Assembly (NCBI RefSeq): GCF_000821065.1
Contig: NZ_CDGG01000001.1
Location: 62,001 to 126,000 of the forward strand
Length of the DNA: 64,000 nucleotides
From: Oceanobacillus oncorhynchi
GTDB taxonomy: Bacteria; Bacillota; Bacilli; Bacillales; Amphibacillaceae
Direction: 5' to 3'
The notes below the pieces were generated by a model. The model did no database searches and had not been told where the DNA came from. It saw only the letters and a program-made list of their open reading frames with translations. This document shows, in pieces, positions 51,071 to 62,029 of the stretch. The position numbers and the translations under genes were made by a program. Within the stretch, counting starts at the first letter, position 1; the number at the start of each line of letters is the position of its first letter.

Positions 51071-51358
51071 ATGAGAAAATACGAAATTATGTACATCATC
51101 CGCCCAGATATCGAGGAGGAAGCACAAACTGCTTTAATCGAGCGTTTTAACAAAATCCTTACTGATAACGGTGCGGAAATCGAAAAAGTTGATGAAAAAG
51201 GCAAGAAACGTCTTGCATATGAAATCAATGACTATCGTGATGGCTATTATGTTGTTATCAATTTCCAAGGTGATGAAAATGCAGTAAATGAATTTGACCG
51301 CCTAGCGAAATTCAACGATGATATTATTCGCCATATGGCAATTCGAGATGAAAAATAA
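51071..51358 (+). CDS. rpsF: 30S ribosomal protein S6
   Basis: A 95-residue protein that pairs with S18 on the platform of the 30S subunit. It begins [20 protein letters not shown] and ends [13 protein letters not shown], both standard. AAAGGAGGTG precedes the ATG. First gene of rpsF-ssb-rpsR. Confidence 0.97.
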   Translation: MRKYEIMYIIRPDIEEEAQTALIERFNKILTDNGAEIEKVDEKGKKRLAYEINDYRDGYYVVINFQGDENAVNEFDRLAKFNDDIIRHMAIRDEK

Positions 51359-51373
51359 TAAGGAGTGGTTCTG

Positions 51374-51892
51374 ATGTTAAATCGTGTCGTATTAGTTGGC
51401 AGATTAACGAGGGATCCTGATTTACGCTATACACCAAGCGGTGTGGCAGTAGCTAATTTTAATATTGCTGTGAACAGACCTTTTTCAAATCAACAGGGAG
51501 ATCGCGAAGCAGATTTTATTAACTGTGTCGTTTGGCGCAGACCTGCGGAGAACCTGGCGAATTATATGAAAAAAGGAAGTTTGATTGGTGTAGATGGCCG
51601 TGTACAGACACGTAATTTTGAAGGCCAGGATGGCAAACGGGTTTATGTAACAGAGATTGTTGCAGATAGTGTTCAATTCTTAGAGACGAAAGGTTCCCAA
51701 GGGGGCGGACAGTTTCAATCGGATGGATACCAGAACAACCAAAATAATCAGAACCAATATCAGCAAAATCCATTTTCATCAAATCAAAATCAAGGATTTA
51801 ATCAAAACCAAAATCAAAATACAAGTCAGGAAGATCCATTTAAAAACAATGGAGAACCAATTGACATATCAGATGATGATTTACCGTTTTAA
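51374..51892 (+). CDS. ssb: Single-stranded DNA-binding protein
   Basis: A 172-residue SSB: an N-terminal OB fold ([23 protein letters not shown] to about residue 105), a long Q/N-rich linker and the acidic partner-binding tip ISDDDLPF. The linker repeats N/Q-rich units such as [16 protein letters not shown] 51374 has AAGGAG upstream; GTG 51365 overlaps that RBS. Placed between the two ribosomal genes as usual. Confidence 0.97.
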   Translation: MLNRVVLVGRLTRDPDLRYTPSGVAVANFNIAVNRPFSNQQGDREADFINCVVWRRPAENLANYMKKGSLIGVDGRVQTRNFEGQDGKRVYVTEIVADSVQFLETKGSQGGGQFQSDGYQNNQNNQNQYQQNPFSSNQNQGFNQNQNQNTSQEDPFKNNGEPIDISDDDLPF

Positions 51893-51916
51893 ATCATTTT
51901 CACTAAATTAATTTAA

Positions 51917-52162
<246 letters not shown>

Positions 52163-52168
52163 TTAAAA

Positions 52169-52205
52169 AATCCCTCAAGTTTTAATGGACTTGAGGGATT
52201 TTTTA
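52169..52205 (+). terminator. Terminator of rpsF-ssb-rpsR
   Basis: A perfect 12-bp stem, AATCCCTCAAGT (52169-52180) with ACTTGAGGGATT (52189-52200), then TTTT. A second hairpin, AAAAGGGC/GCCCTTTT (52213-52234), follows. Confidence 0.9.
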
Positions 52206-52398
52206 TGTCTTTAAAAGGGCATAGAAGCCCTTTTGGGGATACTCACGTCATGTAGGCAGACAGGGAGGGTCATTTCATCCAGTAGAAGTTTATTAAATAA
52301 CAAAATAAATACGATTCAGGCAAGCATAGAAATAATAATAATAAAAAAGGGATCTACAGCCTGTCTTTTTTATTTCTCTTCTAGCCTCTCCTCATAAA

Positions 52399-52444
52399 AA
52401 ACGCTTCAAGTACAGGCAAATACGTAGCTGTACTTGAAGCGTTT
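52399..52444 (-). terminator. Terminator of the CitMHS gene
   Basis: A perfect 16-bp stem, AAACGCTTCAAGTACA (52399-52414) with TGTACTTGAAGCGTTT (52429-52444); on the minus strand it runs into TTTTTTATG. The 52235-52398 part of the spacer shows nothing. Confidence 0.85.
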
Positions 52445-52466
52445 ATATGAATTTATGAATCTAATA

Positions 52467-53837
52467 TTATAGAGTAACCACACCAATTAATACAGCAATG
52501 ACTAATAGAACGATACTGAATCCCCATAACCAGAAGAAAGAGTATTTGATATGTTTCCCCATGTTAGCTGACGCAAGTCCAATTCCTAACCATAATGCAG
52601 GAGAGAAAGGACTTACAAATGTTCCAATGATGTTACCAATCATCATAGCGTATGCGGTAGATACAGAAGCAATCCCTTGGGAGCTCGCAATCTGATCCAC
52701 AATCGGCATCAATGCAAAATAATATGCGTCAGTACTGGTCAGTAAATCTAAAGGAACACCGAAGATACCAACAATAATGTGTACAATAGGAACAACAAAT
52801 GCTGGCATGATAGCAATTCCGGCAAGTGCAATTTGTTCAAGCATGCCTGATTCGTTCAAGACCCCAAGGAATACTCCGGCAGCTAAAATAACTGCTGCCA
52901 TCATTAAGGCATTAGGAGCATGGGCTTTGACACGGTTCATTTGATTATCGACGCCCTTGTAATTCAATGGAAGGGCAATCGCTACACCAATCATAAATGC
53001 ATATTGAGGAGCCAGTAAACTAGCCATCATGGCCCCTAATACCAGAACCGTAAGAACAAGGTTTGCCGCGTTTCTCCATGCTAAATTTCGCGGCTGTTCT
53101 TTCGCCTGTGCCATTTCTTCATTTTGTCTTTTCGTAAAATTGTCAGCAATCGCAAGAATATTTACGTTTTCACTTAAGGTGATTTCACCAGCCGCCACTT
53201 TTTTACTGATTTTCTTTTTCTCACGAATTCCGAGAAAAGCAGCCAGTACTAAAATTAATACAGCTCCAATTGCCTGTATCGGAATAAGCGGCAGGTAGAA
53301 GTCAATCAAATCCATATCAATAACGGTTGCTGAACGTGCAGCAGGCCCGCCCCATGGAATCATATTGATAACACTTGCACTTAAAGCAACTAATAATAAT
53401 AATAAATAACGGCTCATATGTAGTTCTTTATATAAAGGAAGCAACGCTGGAATACAGAGAAGGAAGGTAGATGCTCCTGCCCCGTCAAGTTGTGCAATCA
53501 TTCCGATAACCGCGGTTGCCATGGCTACGATGATTACGTTCCCCTTTGTCATTAAAATCATAAAGCGTATGAAAGGATTAAATAAACCACTATCCTGCAT
53601 AATACCAAAATAGATAATGGCAAAAATAAACATGATTACAACGCCCATTACTTGATCAGAACCAGCTGCTAAAAATCCAGATAGTTCCTCAAAATTAAAT
53701 CCGGCTATAAATGCTCCTATGATTGGAATGATCGTCATTCCGACAATAGGGCTGATTTTATTTGAGATAAGCAAACCTACAATTGAAAAGATAATAAGCA
53801 GTCCAACAATTGTAAGCCAAACAGAAATATCTTCCAT
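52467..53837 (-). CDS. CitMHS-family citrate (metal-citrate) transporter
   Basis: A 456-residue membrane protein with about twelve hydrophobic segments. Family features are QLDGAGASTFLLCIPALLPLY, MIPWGGPAARSATVI, GVPLDLLTSTDAYYFALMPI and FVSPFSPALWLGIGLA. CitM and CitH of B. subtilis take up citrate with Mg2+ or Ca2+; which metal applies here cannot be told. AAAGGGG precedes the ATG at 53837. A cre-like site upstream suggests carbon control. Confidence 0.85.
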   Translation of the reverse strand: MEDISVWLTIVGLLIIFSIVGLLISNKISPIVGMTIIPIIGAFIAGFNFEELSGFLAAGSDQVMGVVIMFIFAIIYFGIMQDSGLFNPFIRFMILMTKGNVIIVAMATAVIGMIAQLDGAGASTFLLCIPALLPLYKELHMSRYLLLLLVALSASVINMIPWGGPAARSATVIDMDLIDFYLPLIPIQAIGAVLILVLAAFLGIREKKKISKKVAAGEITLSENVNILAIADNFTKRQNEEMAQAKEQPRNLAWRNAANLVLTVLVLGAMMASLLAPQYAFMIGVAIALPLNYKGVDNQMNRVKAHAPNALMMAAVILAAGVFLGVLNESGMLEQIALAGIAIMPAFVVPIVHIIVGIFGVPLDLLTSTDAYYFALMPIVDQIASSQGIASVSTAYAMMIGNIIGTFVSPFSPALWLGIGLASANMGKHIKYSFFWLWGFSIVLLVIAVLIGVVTL

Positions 53838-53896
53838 AATAAACCCCTTTTCTTTGCAAACGCTTTACAAATTACTAAAAAAATGCATAATAAAAC

Positions 53897-53912
53897 TATA
53901 AAACGTTTACAG
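53897..53912 (-). promoter_or_regulatory. cre-like site upstream of the CitMHS gene
   Basis: On the minus strand CTGTAAACGTTTTATA keeps TGTAAACGTTT, matching the left half of cre, with mismatches in the last two defined positions. A second cre-like string with one extra base, TTGTAAAGCGTTTGCAA, lies at 53870-53854 just before the gene. Confidence 0.4.
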
Positions 53913-53958
53913 ATTAATTTCAACAATTTATTTGTTTAAATATGTAGAAAAATGTCAT

Positions 53959-54444
53959 TTAACGGAACCTTTTCTGTGGGTATAAAAATACCATCCGCAC
54001 CAGCAAAACTACTGGATAAATAAAAAAGATGAATAAAAACCAATCTGGAATGGACCAAATAAACGAGAATAAGGTAAAAATCAGCATCGGAATCGTCAGT
54101 GAACAAGCAGTCAACTTCCAAAGTGTGCCGTAATAGAGCTTCCGGTTGGCCAGCCGGACAATCCCTTTGCCGAGATAAGCGATAAATGAAATGACGCCCA
54201 GCAGCAGAATAGATAGAATTAAGTAATAAAACATAAAGAAATAAATAAGCTGAAAGATAATATTCATTTCTCCTCCTAAACCGCTCCAGCTTGTTAAACG
54301 GGAAATTAGTTCAGGCAGGGATGTCACCATAAATAAAATGAAAAGGTAAATCATAATTTGATCCATCCCGATTCGGTTAATCTGAAACATAGCTTTTTTT
54401 TGTGGAAGAAAAAGACTTTCTTTGAGTATTTTTGTGAATTTCAT
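53959..54444 (-). CDS. Predicted four-to-five-helix membrane protein
   Basis: A 161-residue protein that I do not recognise with certainty. It has a short basic N terminus (MKFTKILKESLFLPQKKAMF) and about four hydrophobic segments (roughly 30-50, 60-85, 90-105, 115-155), ending in basic residues. The layout, an N-terminal phrase with LFLPQK then helices, loosely recalls DUF1189/Yip1-type proteins. ATG 54444 has AAAGG nine nt upstream. No neighbour hints at a role. Confidence 0.55.
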   Translation of the reverse strand: MKFTKILKESLFLPQKKAMFQINRIGMDQIMIYLFILFMVTSLPELISRLTSWSGLGGEMNIIFQLIYFFMFYYLILSILLLGVISFIAYLGKGIVRLANRKLYYGTLWKLTACSLTIPMLIFTLFSFIWSIPDWFLFIFFIYPVVLLVRMVFLYPQKRFR

Positions 54445-54983
54445 TATTATCATCCTTTATATTGAAGTAGAAAAAGTCTTCTCCTCTAAAAATTATGAGC
54501 AAATAAAGAGCTTCATATTGGATTAAGAGAAAATATATACCGTTCAGAAACCAATGGAAAAGATATGATTTAATCTACTTTTAGTTGGCAACACTATTAT
54601 TATATAGGAGTTAGCTTTTAGTTGGCTAAGAATACAGCGTTATTCGACAAATTTCCCGGGAAATAATATGAAAATTCATTTTCAGTGTAACTTACCCTCA
54701 TTTAATTGCATACATAGAGCGGTGATACTCCCTGAGCATAGTGAACACCACCGTTACGCCCTCTTTTGAACAAGGTACTATACAAGCCTTTCTGCTAAAT
54801 TCATGTTATCATAATAGAATATGTGTGGAATTATCATATTGCCATTTAAACCCATAAAAATGGATGTGATTAAACAGGAAAGGATACAGCTAATTGGATT
54901 AATTTTGATGTATTTTTTATAGAGGAGAAGAATTTAAAACATCCTCTACTATTATTTAATTTTGTTAGAACGAGGTGCAGTAT
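54445..54983. other. Long spacer with a Noc-binding site
   Basis: No gene is supported here. It contains the Noc site at 54651-54664 and two copies of CTTTTAGTTGGC (54578-54589 and 54615-54626), 37 bp apart, of unknown meaning. The yybS promoter should lie near its right end. Confidence 0.5.
54651..54664. other. Noc-binding site (NBS)
   Basis: ATTTCCCGGGAAAT is an exact match to the 14-bp palindrome bound by Noc in B. subtilis. It lies in an intergenic region 16 kb from noc. Confidence 0.85.
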
Positions 54984-55916
54984 ATGAACCAATCGAGAAA
55001 AGTTACCGAAGGAGCATTAATGATTGCCATTGTTATGGTTTTGTTGGTGGCTTCTTTCTTACCGATACTTAGTTTAATCAGCATGTTTGTACTGCCTGTT
55101 CCTTTTATATTCTATGTGAAACGGCATGGGGTGAAGGCAGGTCTTATAATGACAGTGGCTGTTGCGATTATATCTACATTGCTGATGTCTATGATGATAC
55201 TGCCAGGTGTGCTTATTGCTGCAGCAGGCGGTATTTTTATCGGCTATGCCATGTATAAAAGGAATACAGCATATGAAACACTGGCCCAAGGAACATTCGG
55301 CTTTATTGTTGGGATGCTTTTGGCTTTTGTTTTTATTCAAATACTGTTGGATGTTAATATTGTATCTGAATACGAAAACATTGTGGAAGACTCTGTCAGT
55401 ATGAGTGCATCCATGATAGAAAGTGTCAATCCTTCGCTGAACGAAGAAGATATCACCGCATTGCAAGAGACACAAATTAGCCTACTGAAGCAATTAATTC
55501 CTACCTTTATGGTTGTATTTGCTCTAGCTACGGCATTTATTACGCAATGGATCAGTTATAAGTTATTAAATCGGATAGAGAAAGAGAAATTTTCTTTTCC
55601 GCCATTCCGTGAATTACAATTTCCGGGTGCAATTATTTGGATTTATCTGTTAGCATTAATTTTATCTGTTATCGGTTTTGAAGAAGGAAGCACCATGGAA
55701 TTTGGAGCGCAGAATTTATTGATGATTGTCGGGATTGCTTTGATGCTGCAAGGATTTTCATTTATTTTTTACTTTGCACATATCAAACGTATAGCCAAAG
55801 CAGTTCCTATTTTGATTGTTATTGCAACGATTCTTTTTCCAGGAATTCTTCTTTATTTCATCCGAATCTTAGGTATAATTGATATAGGTTTCCGGTTAAG
55901 AGGGCGGTTAAAATAA
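54984..55916 (+). CDS. yybS: YybS family membrane protein (DUF2232)
   Basis: A 310-residue protein with about eight membrane helices. The N-terminal half (TEGALMIAIVMVLLVASF, then FYVKRHGVKAGL) and C-terminal part (FAHIKRIAKAVPILIVI) follow the family, and the order yybS-gdpP-rplI-dnaC is that of B. subtilis. Function unknown; S-component-like topology has been suggested. ATG 54984 has GAGGTG upstream; GTG 54975 overlaps it. Confidence 0.85.
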   Translation: MNQSRKVTEGALMIAIVMVLLVASFLPILSLISMFVLPVPFIFYVKRHGVKAGLIMTVAVAIISTLLMSMMILPGVLIAAAGGIFIGYAMYKRNTAYETLAQGTFGFIVGMLLAFVFIQILLDVNIVSEYENIVEDSVSMSASMIESVNPSLNEEDITALQETQISLLKQLIPTFMVVFALATAFITQWISYKLLNRIEKEKFSFPPFRELQFPGAIIWIYLLALILSVIGFEEGSTMEFGAQNLLMIVGIALMLQGFSFIFYFAHIKRIAKAVPILIVIATILFPGILLYFIRILGIIDIGFRLRGRLK

Positions 55917-56042
55917 AAAAGAAGCAGGCTTATAGAGCAACCCGAGATTCCCACACCGAAAGCCATAAAATAATTGTTCGGTCTAAGAATAAGTACAGGA
56001 AAAAAACAGAAAGACTGTTGGACTTTGAAGGAGCTGAATGCC

Positions 56043-58028
56043 GTGCCAGATTTACAGAATAGACCAACATTAAGCAAGCATGTATGGATAATTTATATCT
56101 TTACATTTCTATTGCTTTTATATGTTTGGTACTATCAATGGATAGTTGGCTTAATAATGACAGTTGTCTACGCTGCTTCATTTTACTATAGTATTCGAAC
56201 GGAAAGAGTGCTTCTGGATGAAGCGGAAGAATATATATCGACGATTTCTCATCGAGTGAAAAAAGTTGGTTCGGAAGCTTTATTAGAGATGCCGTTTGGA
56301 ATTGTTCTATACAATGATAACTTTCAAATAGAGTGGTCGAACCCATTCATGAATCAGTTTAAAGCAAGCAAGGATACCATTATCGGTGAATCTCTTAATC
56401 AGTTATCGGAAGACCTAATCCCGATGATTATAGAGAACCGAGATGAAATATGGGTGGAAATTGGAGATTACACCTTTCTATGTGTGATAAAAAAGGAAGA
56501 GAAACTGCTCTATTTCCTTGATCGTACAGAGCATCAAAAACTGAAGGACCGTTACTATAATGAACAAACCGTACTTGCTATTATCTTCTTAGACAATTAT
56601 GAAGAAATCACTCAAAATATGGATGATACAGCTAAGAGTCAATTGAACTCACAGGTGACGGCTGTTTTGAATAACTGGTCCAGTCATTATGGACTCTACT
56701 TGAAACGAACATCACAGGAACGATTTTTAGCTGTTGGGAATCTGGAAATTCTCGAAGAGCTGGAAAAAGTTAAATTCTCTATTTTAGATGAAGTCCGGGA
56801 AATGAAAGGATCTGAAAGCAACCCAGTCACATTGAGCATCGGGGTCGGTGCTGGAAACATGACGCTGCCGGAGATTGGTGAAGTAGCCCAGTCCAGCTTA
56901 GATTTAGCCTTAGGCCGGGGCGGCGATCAGGTGGCTATTAAGGATGAGAATGGAAAAGTACGTTTTTACGGCGGAAAGACCAACCCGATGGAAAAACGTA
57001 CCCGTGTACGGGCACGAGTGATATCCCATGCGTTAAAAGAGTTGGTTCGTGCCAGTGATAATGTTATTATTATGGGACATAAATCACCTGATATGGATGC
57101 CATTGGTGCAGCTATCGGTGTATTAAATATTGCTAAAACAAATGATGTACCCGGTTATATTGTGTTTGATGAGAATGATGTGGAGACTGGTGTTTCCCGC
57201 TTGATAGACCGTATTCGTGAGGATGGAGAGCTTTGGGATCAATTCATCTCACCGGAAGAAGCAGAGGATCTCATGATTGATCAGCAGAGTTTATTGATCA
57301 TTGTGGATACCCACAAACCGAGCATGGTTGCAGTAGAAAGCTTATTGAACTATACCGATTATAAAATTGTTATCGACCATCATCGCCGGGCAGAGGAATT
57401 TGTTGATAATCCTACGCTTGTCTATATGGAGCCTTATGCATCCTCCACAGCAGAGCTTGTGACGGAGCTCCTGGAGTATCAGCCCAAAGGAGTGAAGCTG
57501 AAAGTACTGGAAGCTACAGCACTTTTAGCTGGGATTATCGTTGATACGAAAAGTTTTACGCTGCGTACAGGCTCAAGAACATTTGATGCGGCTTCGTATT
57601 TAAGGTCACAAGGCGCTGACACGGTATTGGTCCAGCATTTACTCAAAGATGACTTAGAGGTATTTATCGAACGCAGCAATATTATTGAAAGAACACAAAT
57701 TTATAATGACTATATTGCGATTGCGACAGCGCCGAGCGGAAGAGCATATAACCCTGTGCTGATTGCGCAAGCAGCGGATACCTTACTGTCTATGGTAGGT
57801 ATCACGGCTTCCTTTGTTATTTCGGAAAGAGCAGACGGCAGAATCGGAGTCAGTGCACGGTCGCTGGGGGATGTCAATGTACAGGTCATCATGGAACAAA
57901 TGAATGGCGGCGGACATTTAACCAATGCAGCAACGCAAATAGAAGACAAAACCATTGAGGAAGTCAAAGAAATGCTTGTTGAGATTATTGATGAGCTGGA
58001 GTATAAAAAAGGGAGAGATTCAGAATGA
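56043..58028 (+). CDS. gdpP: Cyclic-di-AMP phosphodiesterase GdpP
   Basis: Degrades c-di-AMP, the second messenger of osmotic and cell-wall balance. The 661-residue protein has two N-terminal membrane helices, a PAS-like domain ([20 protein letters not shown]), a degenerate GGDEF domain (ending [11 protein letters not shown]) and a DHH/DHHA1 phosphodiesterase with [23 protein letters not shown] and the C-terminal [13 protein letters not shown] 56043 lies nine nt after AAGGAG and gives the family-like MPDLQNRP; upstream frame opens to 55974. Its stop overlaps the rplI start (ATGA). Confidence 0.94.
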   Translation: MPDLQNRPTLSKHVWIIYIFTFLLLLYVWYYQWIVGLIMTVVYAASFYYSIRTERVLLDEAEEYISTISHRVKKVGSEALLEMPFGIVLYNDNFQIEWSNPFMNQFKASKDTIIGESLNQLSEDLIPMIIENRDEIWVEIGDYTFLCVIKKEEKLLYFLDRTEHQKLKDRYYNEQTVLAIIFLDNYEEITQNMDDTAKSQLNSQVTAVLNNWSSHYGLYLKRTSQERFLAVGNLEILEELEKVKFSILDEVREMKGSESNPVTLSIGVGAGNMTLPEIGEVAQSSLDLALGRGGDQVAIKDENGKVRFYGGKTNPMEKRTRVRARVISHALKELVRASDNVIIMGHKSPDMDAIGAAIGVLNIAKTNDVPGYIVFDENDVETGVSRLIDRIREDGELWDQFISPEEAEDLMIDQQSLLIIVDTHKPSMVAVESLLNYTDYKIVIDHHRRAEEFVDNPTLVYMEPYASSTAELVTELLEYQPKGVKLKVLEATALLAGIIVDTKSFTLRTGSRTFDAASYLRSQGADTVLVQHLLKDDLEVFIERSNIIERTQIYNDYIAIATAPSGRAYNPVLIAQAADTLLSMVGITASFVISERADGRIGVSARSLGDVNVQVIMEQMNGGGHLTNAATQIEDKTIEEVKEMLVEIIDELEYKKGRDSE

Positions 58029-58471
58029 AAGTTATTTTCTTAAAAGATGTTAAAGGGAAAGCAAAAAAAGGCGAAGTGAAAAATGTTCCTGACGGCTATG
58101 CCCGTAACTTCCTGTTCAAAAATAAACTGGCAGAAGAAGCTACTTCCGGGAATCTGAAAGCACTTGATGCGAAAAAGAAAAAACAAGATCAATTAGAAAT
58201 AGAAGAAAAAGAAAATGCCATTCAATTAAAAGACAAACTTGCTGATTTAACGGTTGAGCTGGAAGCAAAATCTGGAGAAAATGGACGTTTATTCGGTTCC
58301 ATAACCAGTAAACAGATTTCAGAAGGATTAAATAAACAGCATGGCTATAAAATCGATAAGCGCAAGCTAGAATTAGATGAGCCAATCCGTGCGTTGGGTT
58401 ACACAAATGTTCCCGTTAAATTACATCCGGAAGTATCTGGCTCTGTAAAGGTTCATGTAAAAGAAAAATAA
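58025..58471 (+). CDS. rplI: 50S ribosomal protein L9
   Basis: A 148-residue two-domain protein: the N-terminal domain starts [20 protein letters not shown] and contains [13 protein letters not shown], a long central helix follows, and the C-terminal domain has [12 protein letters not shown]. It is translationally coupled to gdpP through the ATGA overlap. Confidence 0.97.
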   Translation: MKVIFLKDVKGKAKKGEVKNVPDGYARNFLFKNKLAEEATSGNLKALDAKKKKQDQLEIEEKENAIQLKDKLADLTVELEAKSGENGRLFGSITSKQISEGLNKQHGYKIDKRKLELDEPIRALGYTNVPVKLHPEVSGSVKVHVKEK

Positions 58472-58570
58472 ATAGGATGACATTCGGAAATAAACAGAGG
58501 AAAAAGAAATTGGCAGAAAAATTGTGTGCCGATTTCTTTTTTCACTTAACTAGAATACGGAGGAGAGGTA

Positions 58571-59935
58571 ATGAGTGCGTCTTTGAATGATCGTACACCA
58601 CCGCATAATTTAGAAGCAGAGCAATCTGTTTTAGGCGCTGTTTTTTTGGAGCCGACCGCCTTTGTACAGGCTTCGGAAATTTTGATACCAGAAGATTTCT
58701 ACCGTGCGAGCCATCAGCTTATTTTTACAGCGATGATGACCTTGTCTGAGCGCGGGGAACCGATTGATGTTGTAACAGTTACCACGTTTTTAAATGACCG
58801 GAAACAGCTGGAGGAAGCAGGCGGTGTCTCCTACTTAACAGAACTGGCAGAAAGTGTGCCGACTGCAGCTAACGTAGAGTATTACAGCAGAATTGTAGAA
58901 GAAAAATCAACCCTGCGCAGCTTGATTCGAAAAGCAACAGACATTGTGACGGCCTCTTTTGAAAAAGAAGATGAGGTTGAAGATGTTTTAAATGATGCAG
59001 AAAAAAGTATCCTGGAGGTTTCTGGACGAAAAAATTCAGGAGCTTTCAAAAATATAAAAGATGTCTTGATTGATGTATATGATAATATTGAACAGCTTCA
59101 CCAGCAAAAAGGTGATGTAACAGGCGTTCCAACGGGTTTCTTGGACTTAGACCGCATTACATCAGGCTTTCAGCGGAACGATTTGATTATTATTGCGGCG
59201 CGTCCTTCCGTAGGGAAAACAGCCTTTGCATTAAACGTAGCGCAAAACGTTGCCGTAAAAACAGATGAAAATGTAGCTATTTTCAGTCTCGAGATGGGCG
59301 CGGATCAGCTCGTTCAGCGTATGCTTTGTGCGGAAGGAAATATTGACGCGCAGCGTTTAAGAAACGGACAGCTGCAAGCAGATGACTGGAGTAAGCTGAC
59401 GATGTCGATGGGGTCCCTGTCGAATGCAGGAATTTATATTGATGATACGCCAGGCGTACGTGTCAATGAAATTCGTTCCAAGTGCCGGCGCCTGAAGCAG
59501 GAGCATGGGCTTGGGATGATTCTGATTGATTATTTGCAGCTCATCCAGGGAAGCGGCAGCTCGAAGGAAAACCGTCAGCAGGAGGTTTCCGAGATTTCCC
59601 GTGCGCTAAAAGCATTGGCCAGGGAGCTGGAAGTGCCATTGATTGCATTATCTCAGCTCTCCCGTGGTGTGGAGTCCAGGCAGGACAAGCGCCCAATGAT
59701 GTCGGATATCCGTGAATCAGGAAGTATTGAGCAGGATGCGGATATTGTAGGTTTCTTATATCGTGATGATTATTATGATAAAGAGACAGAGAAAGAGAAT
59801 ATTATTGAGATTATTATTGCGAAGCAGCGTAATGGTCCAACAGGAACCGTAGAGCTAGCCTTTGTAAAAGAATATAATAAATTCGTGGACTTAGATCATC
59901 GTTATGGAGAGGGAGATATTCCGCCGGCGATGTAG
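58571..59935 (+). CDS. dnaC: Replicative DNA helicase (DnaB family)
   Basis: The hexameric fork helicase, named DnaC in B. subtilis. The 454-residue protein has the N-terminal collar (PPHNLEAEQSVLGAVFLEP), RecA-like domain with Walker A ARPSVGKTAFALN, Walker B region MILIDYLQL and the arginine-finger/DNA-loop LSQLSRGVESRQDKRP. GGAGAGG precedes the ATG. It closes the yybS-gdpP-rplI-dnaC group. Confidence 0.96.
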   Translation: MSASLNDRTPPHNLEAEQSVLGAVFLEPTAFVQASEILIPEDFYRASHQLIFTAMMTLSERGEPIDVVTVTTFLNDRKQLEEAGGVSYLTELAESVPTAANVEYYSRIVEEKSTLRSLIRKATDIVTASFEKEDEVEDVLNDAEKSILEVSGRKNSGAFKNIKDVLIDVYDNIEQLHQQKGDVTGVPTGFLDLDRITSGFQRNDLIIIAARPSVGKTAFALNVAQNVAVKTDENVAIFSLEMGADQLVQRMLCAEGNIDAQRLRNGQLQADDWSKLTMSMGSLSNAGIYIDDTPGVRVNEIRSKCRRLKQEHGLGMILIDYLQLIQGSGSSKENRQQEVSEISRALKALARELEVPLIALSQLSRGVESRQDKRPMMSDIRESGSIEQDADIVGFLYRDDYYDKETEKENIIEIIIAKQRNGPTGTVELAFVKEYNKFVDLDHRYGEGDIPPAM

Positions 59936-60040
59936 ATAATAGAGGTACTTTTGATTTTTCATATGAGAAAGTCTATTTCTGTGTCACTTAGATGAGACTG
60001 TTGAACGTATAATGGTCCAATAATGAATACTAGTGTGGGA

Positions 60041-60073
60041 AGAGGTGTCTTGTAAGATAGGCATCTCTTTTTT
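60041..60073 (+). terminator. Terminator after dnaC
   Basis: AGAGGTGT (60041-60048) pairs with GCATCTCT (60061-60068, two G-T pairs), followed by five T. The remaining 60074-60407 shows only AT-rich sequence with the promoter of the next gene. Confidence 0.65.
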
Positions 60074-60407
60074 GTTTTATGAAAGGAAAATAGTAGTGCT
60101 TTCAGATGAATCGACAAAATAAGACAATGGAACTAGATTATTTTACAAGAAGTTAACAAATTAAAAAGAGTATAATGAGTGATTCTATGTTCTATGTAAA
60201 GCTATAAAAGACTGATATAGAGGGGAACAGACATGTATTTCTTTTCTGCTGGTAAATAGAGTGTAAGTGCTGGGATACAAATAGATTACAGTTATATTAA
60301 GATATTTCAAAATTTTAGTAAATTAATACTATTATTGAATTTATCTGGGAGATAGATTAGAATAGAGTAGTAAGACAAATATATTCTAATTTGAGGGGAG
60401 TACGAAT

Positions 60408-62018
60408 ATGAAATTGTCAAAAAAGTCTTTATTATTGCTAATTTTCGGTCTTTTACTTAGCGTTTTTTTGGTAGCGTGTGCAAGCGAACCAGATGAAGGC
60501 GGTAACAGCGATTCGGATGGAGAAGGCACTTCCGAAGAAGCTGCTGAGGGCGGCGAGCTTGTTATTGCCAACCAGTCAGATGTTGTTTCAATGGACCCGG
60601 CAGGTTCAAACGATACACCATCTAGTAACGTACAGGCAAATATCTTTGAAACACTTGTAACTTTAGATGAAAATATGGAATTACAGCCTGGTCTTGCTAC
60701 AGAGTGGGAAGCAGTAGAAGATAATGTATGGGAGTTCAAATTACGTGATGATGTAACTTTCCATGATGGCTCGGAATTTAATGCGGAAGTAGTAAAAGCA
60801 AATATTGAACGTATTTTAGATGAAGATGTAGCTTCTCAGCGTTACTTCCTTTATGAAATGGTAGAGGATATAGAAGTAGTGGATGATTATACTGTACGTT
60901 TTACGACAGAATATCCATTTGCGCCATTCCCGGCACATATTGCACATAATGGCGGTGGAATGACATCGCTTGAAGTAATTGAGGCAGACTATGAAGCAAT
61001 GGAAAATGGAGAAGAACCGGGAAGCTATATTAATGAGAACCCGATTGGTACAGGCTTCTTTAAATTTGATTCATGGAATTCAGGTTCTGAAGTTCGTTTA
61101 GTGAAAAACGAAGATTATTGGGGAGAGCCGGCTCACCTTGATTCCGTTGTATTTAAGGTTGTAAGTGAAGCGAATACGCGAGTAGCTGAGCTTGAAACTG
61201 GAGATTCACATATTATTGATCCTCTGGGACCAAGTAATATGGCTCAGGTTGAAAATTCAGAAGGAATCCATGTAGCACCGCAAGAAAGTGTCAGCGTATC
61301 TTATATTGGATTTAACGTAGAAAAAGAACCATTTGATGATCCGAATGTGCGTCAAGCAATCAATATGGCAATTGATAAAAGCCAGATTATTGATGGTATT
61401 TACGAAGGAGTTGGAATCCCGGCTGTTGGGCCATTAGCACCGGCAGTATATGGTTATGACGAGGATGCACCTGGTTTAGAATATGATTTAGAAGAAGCGA
61501 AGCAATTGTTAGCAGATGCGGGCTATGAAGATGGCTTCTCGACAACGCTTTGGACAAATGATACACAAGAGCGTATAGATGCTGCTACCAATGTTCAAGC
61601 TCAATTACAAGAATTGAATATTGATGTAGAGGTTGAAGTACTTGAATGGGGCACGTATTTAGAAAGAACAGCTCAAGGAGATCATGATATGTTTGTACTT
61701 GGCTGGTCTACTGTAACTGGGGATGCTGATTATGGATTATATCCATTATTCCATTCGGAGAATATCGGTGAGCCTGGTAACCGTTCTTTCTTACAAGATG
61801 AGGAATTAGATGAAATGCTTGAAGCTGCCCGCCGTGAAGGAGACGAAGAGACTCGTCTGCAGCTTTACAGTGACATTCAGGCAAAACTTACAGAGCTTGC
61901 GCCAATGCTTTATCTGCACCATCAAGAATTCTTGCTTGGTGTGAATGATAATGTACAAGGCTTAACGCAATCGCCAACTGGAATACTTCAATTACATGAT
62001 GTATCTTTAAATCAATAA
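60408..62018 (+). CDS. Oligopeptide/dipeptide ABC transporter binding lipoprotein
   Basis: A family 5 solute-binding protein of 536 residues, outside the membrane. It has a lipobox LVAC (Cys24), an acidic low-complexity linker, then the family motifs LATEWEAVEDNVWEFKLRDD and VTFHDGSEFNAEVVK. The hinge and substrate regions FDDPNVRQAINMAIDK and HHQEFLLGVND follow. Peptide or glutathione-type substrates are likely. No permease gene lies beside it; two ATPase genes point towards it from the other strand. GAGGGGAG precedes the ATG. Confidence 0.88.
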   Translation: MKLSKKSLLLLIFGLLLSVFLVACASEPDEGGNSDSDGEGTSEEAAEGGELVIANQSDVVSMDPAGSNDTPSSNVQANIFETLVTLDENMELQPGLATEWEAVEDNVWEFKLRDDVTFHDGSEFNAEVVKANIERILDEDVASQRYFLYEMVEDIEVVDDYTVRFTTEYPFAPFPAHIAHNGGGMTSLEVIEADYEAMENGEEPGSYINENPIGTGFFKFDSWNSGSEVRLVKNEDYWGEPAHLDSVVFKVVSEANTRVAELETGDSHIIDPLGPSNMAQVENSEGIHVAPQESVSVSYIGFNVEKEPFDDPNVRQAINMAIDKSQIIDGIYEGVGIPAVGPLAPAVYGYDEDAPGLEYDLEEAKQLLADAGYEDGFSTTLWTNDTQERIDAATNVQAQLQELNIDVEVEVLEWGTYLERTAQGDHDMFVLGWSTVTGDADYGLYPLFHSENIGEPGNRSFLQDEELDEMLEAARREGDEETRLQLYSDIQAKLTELAPMLYLHHQEFLLGVNDNVQGLTQSPTGILQLHDVSLNQ

Positions 62019-62029
62019 TGAAATGAATA

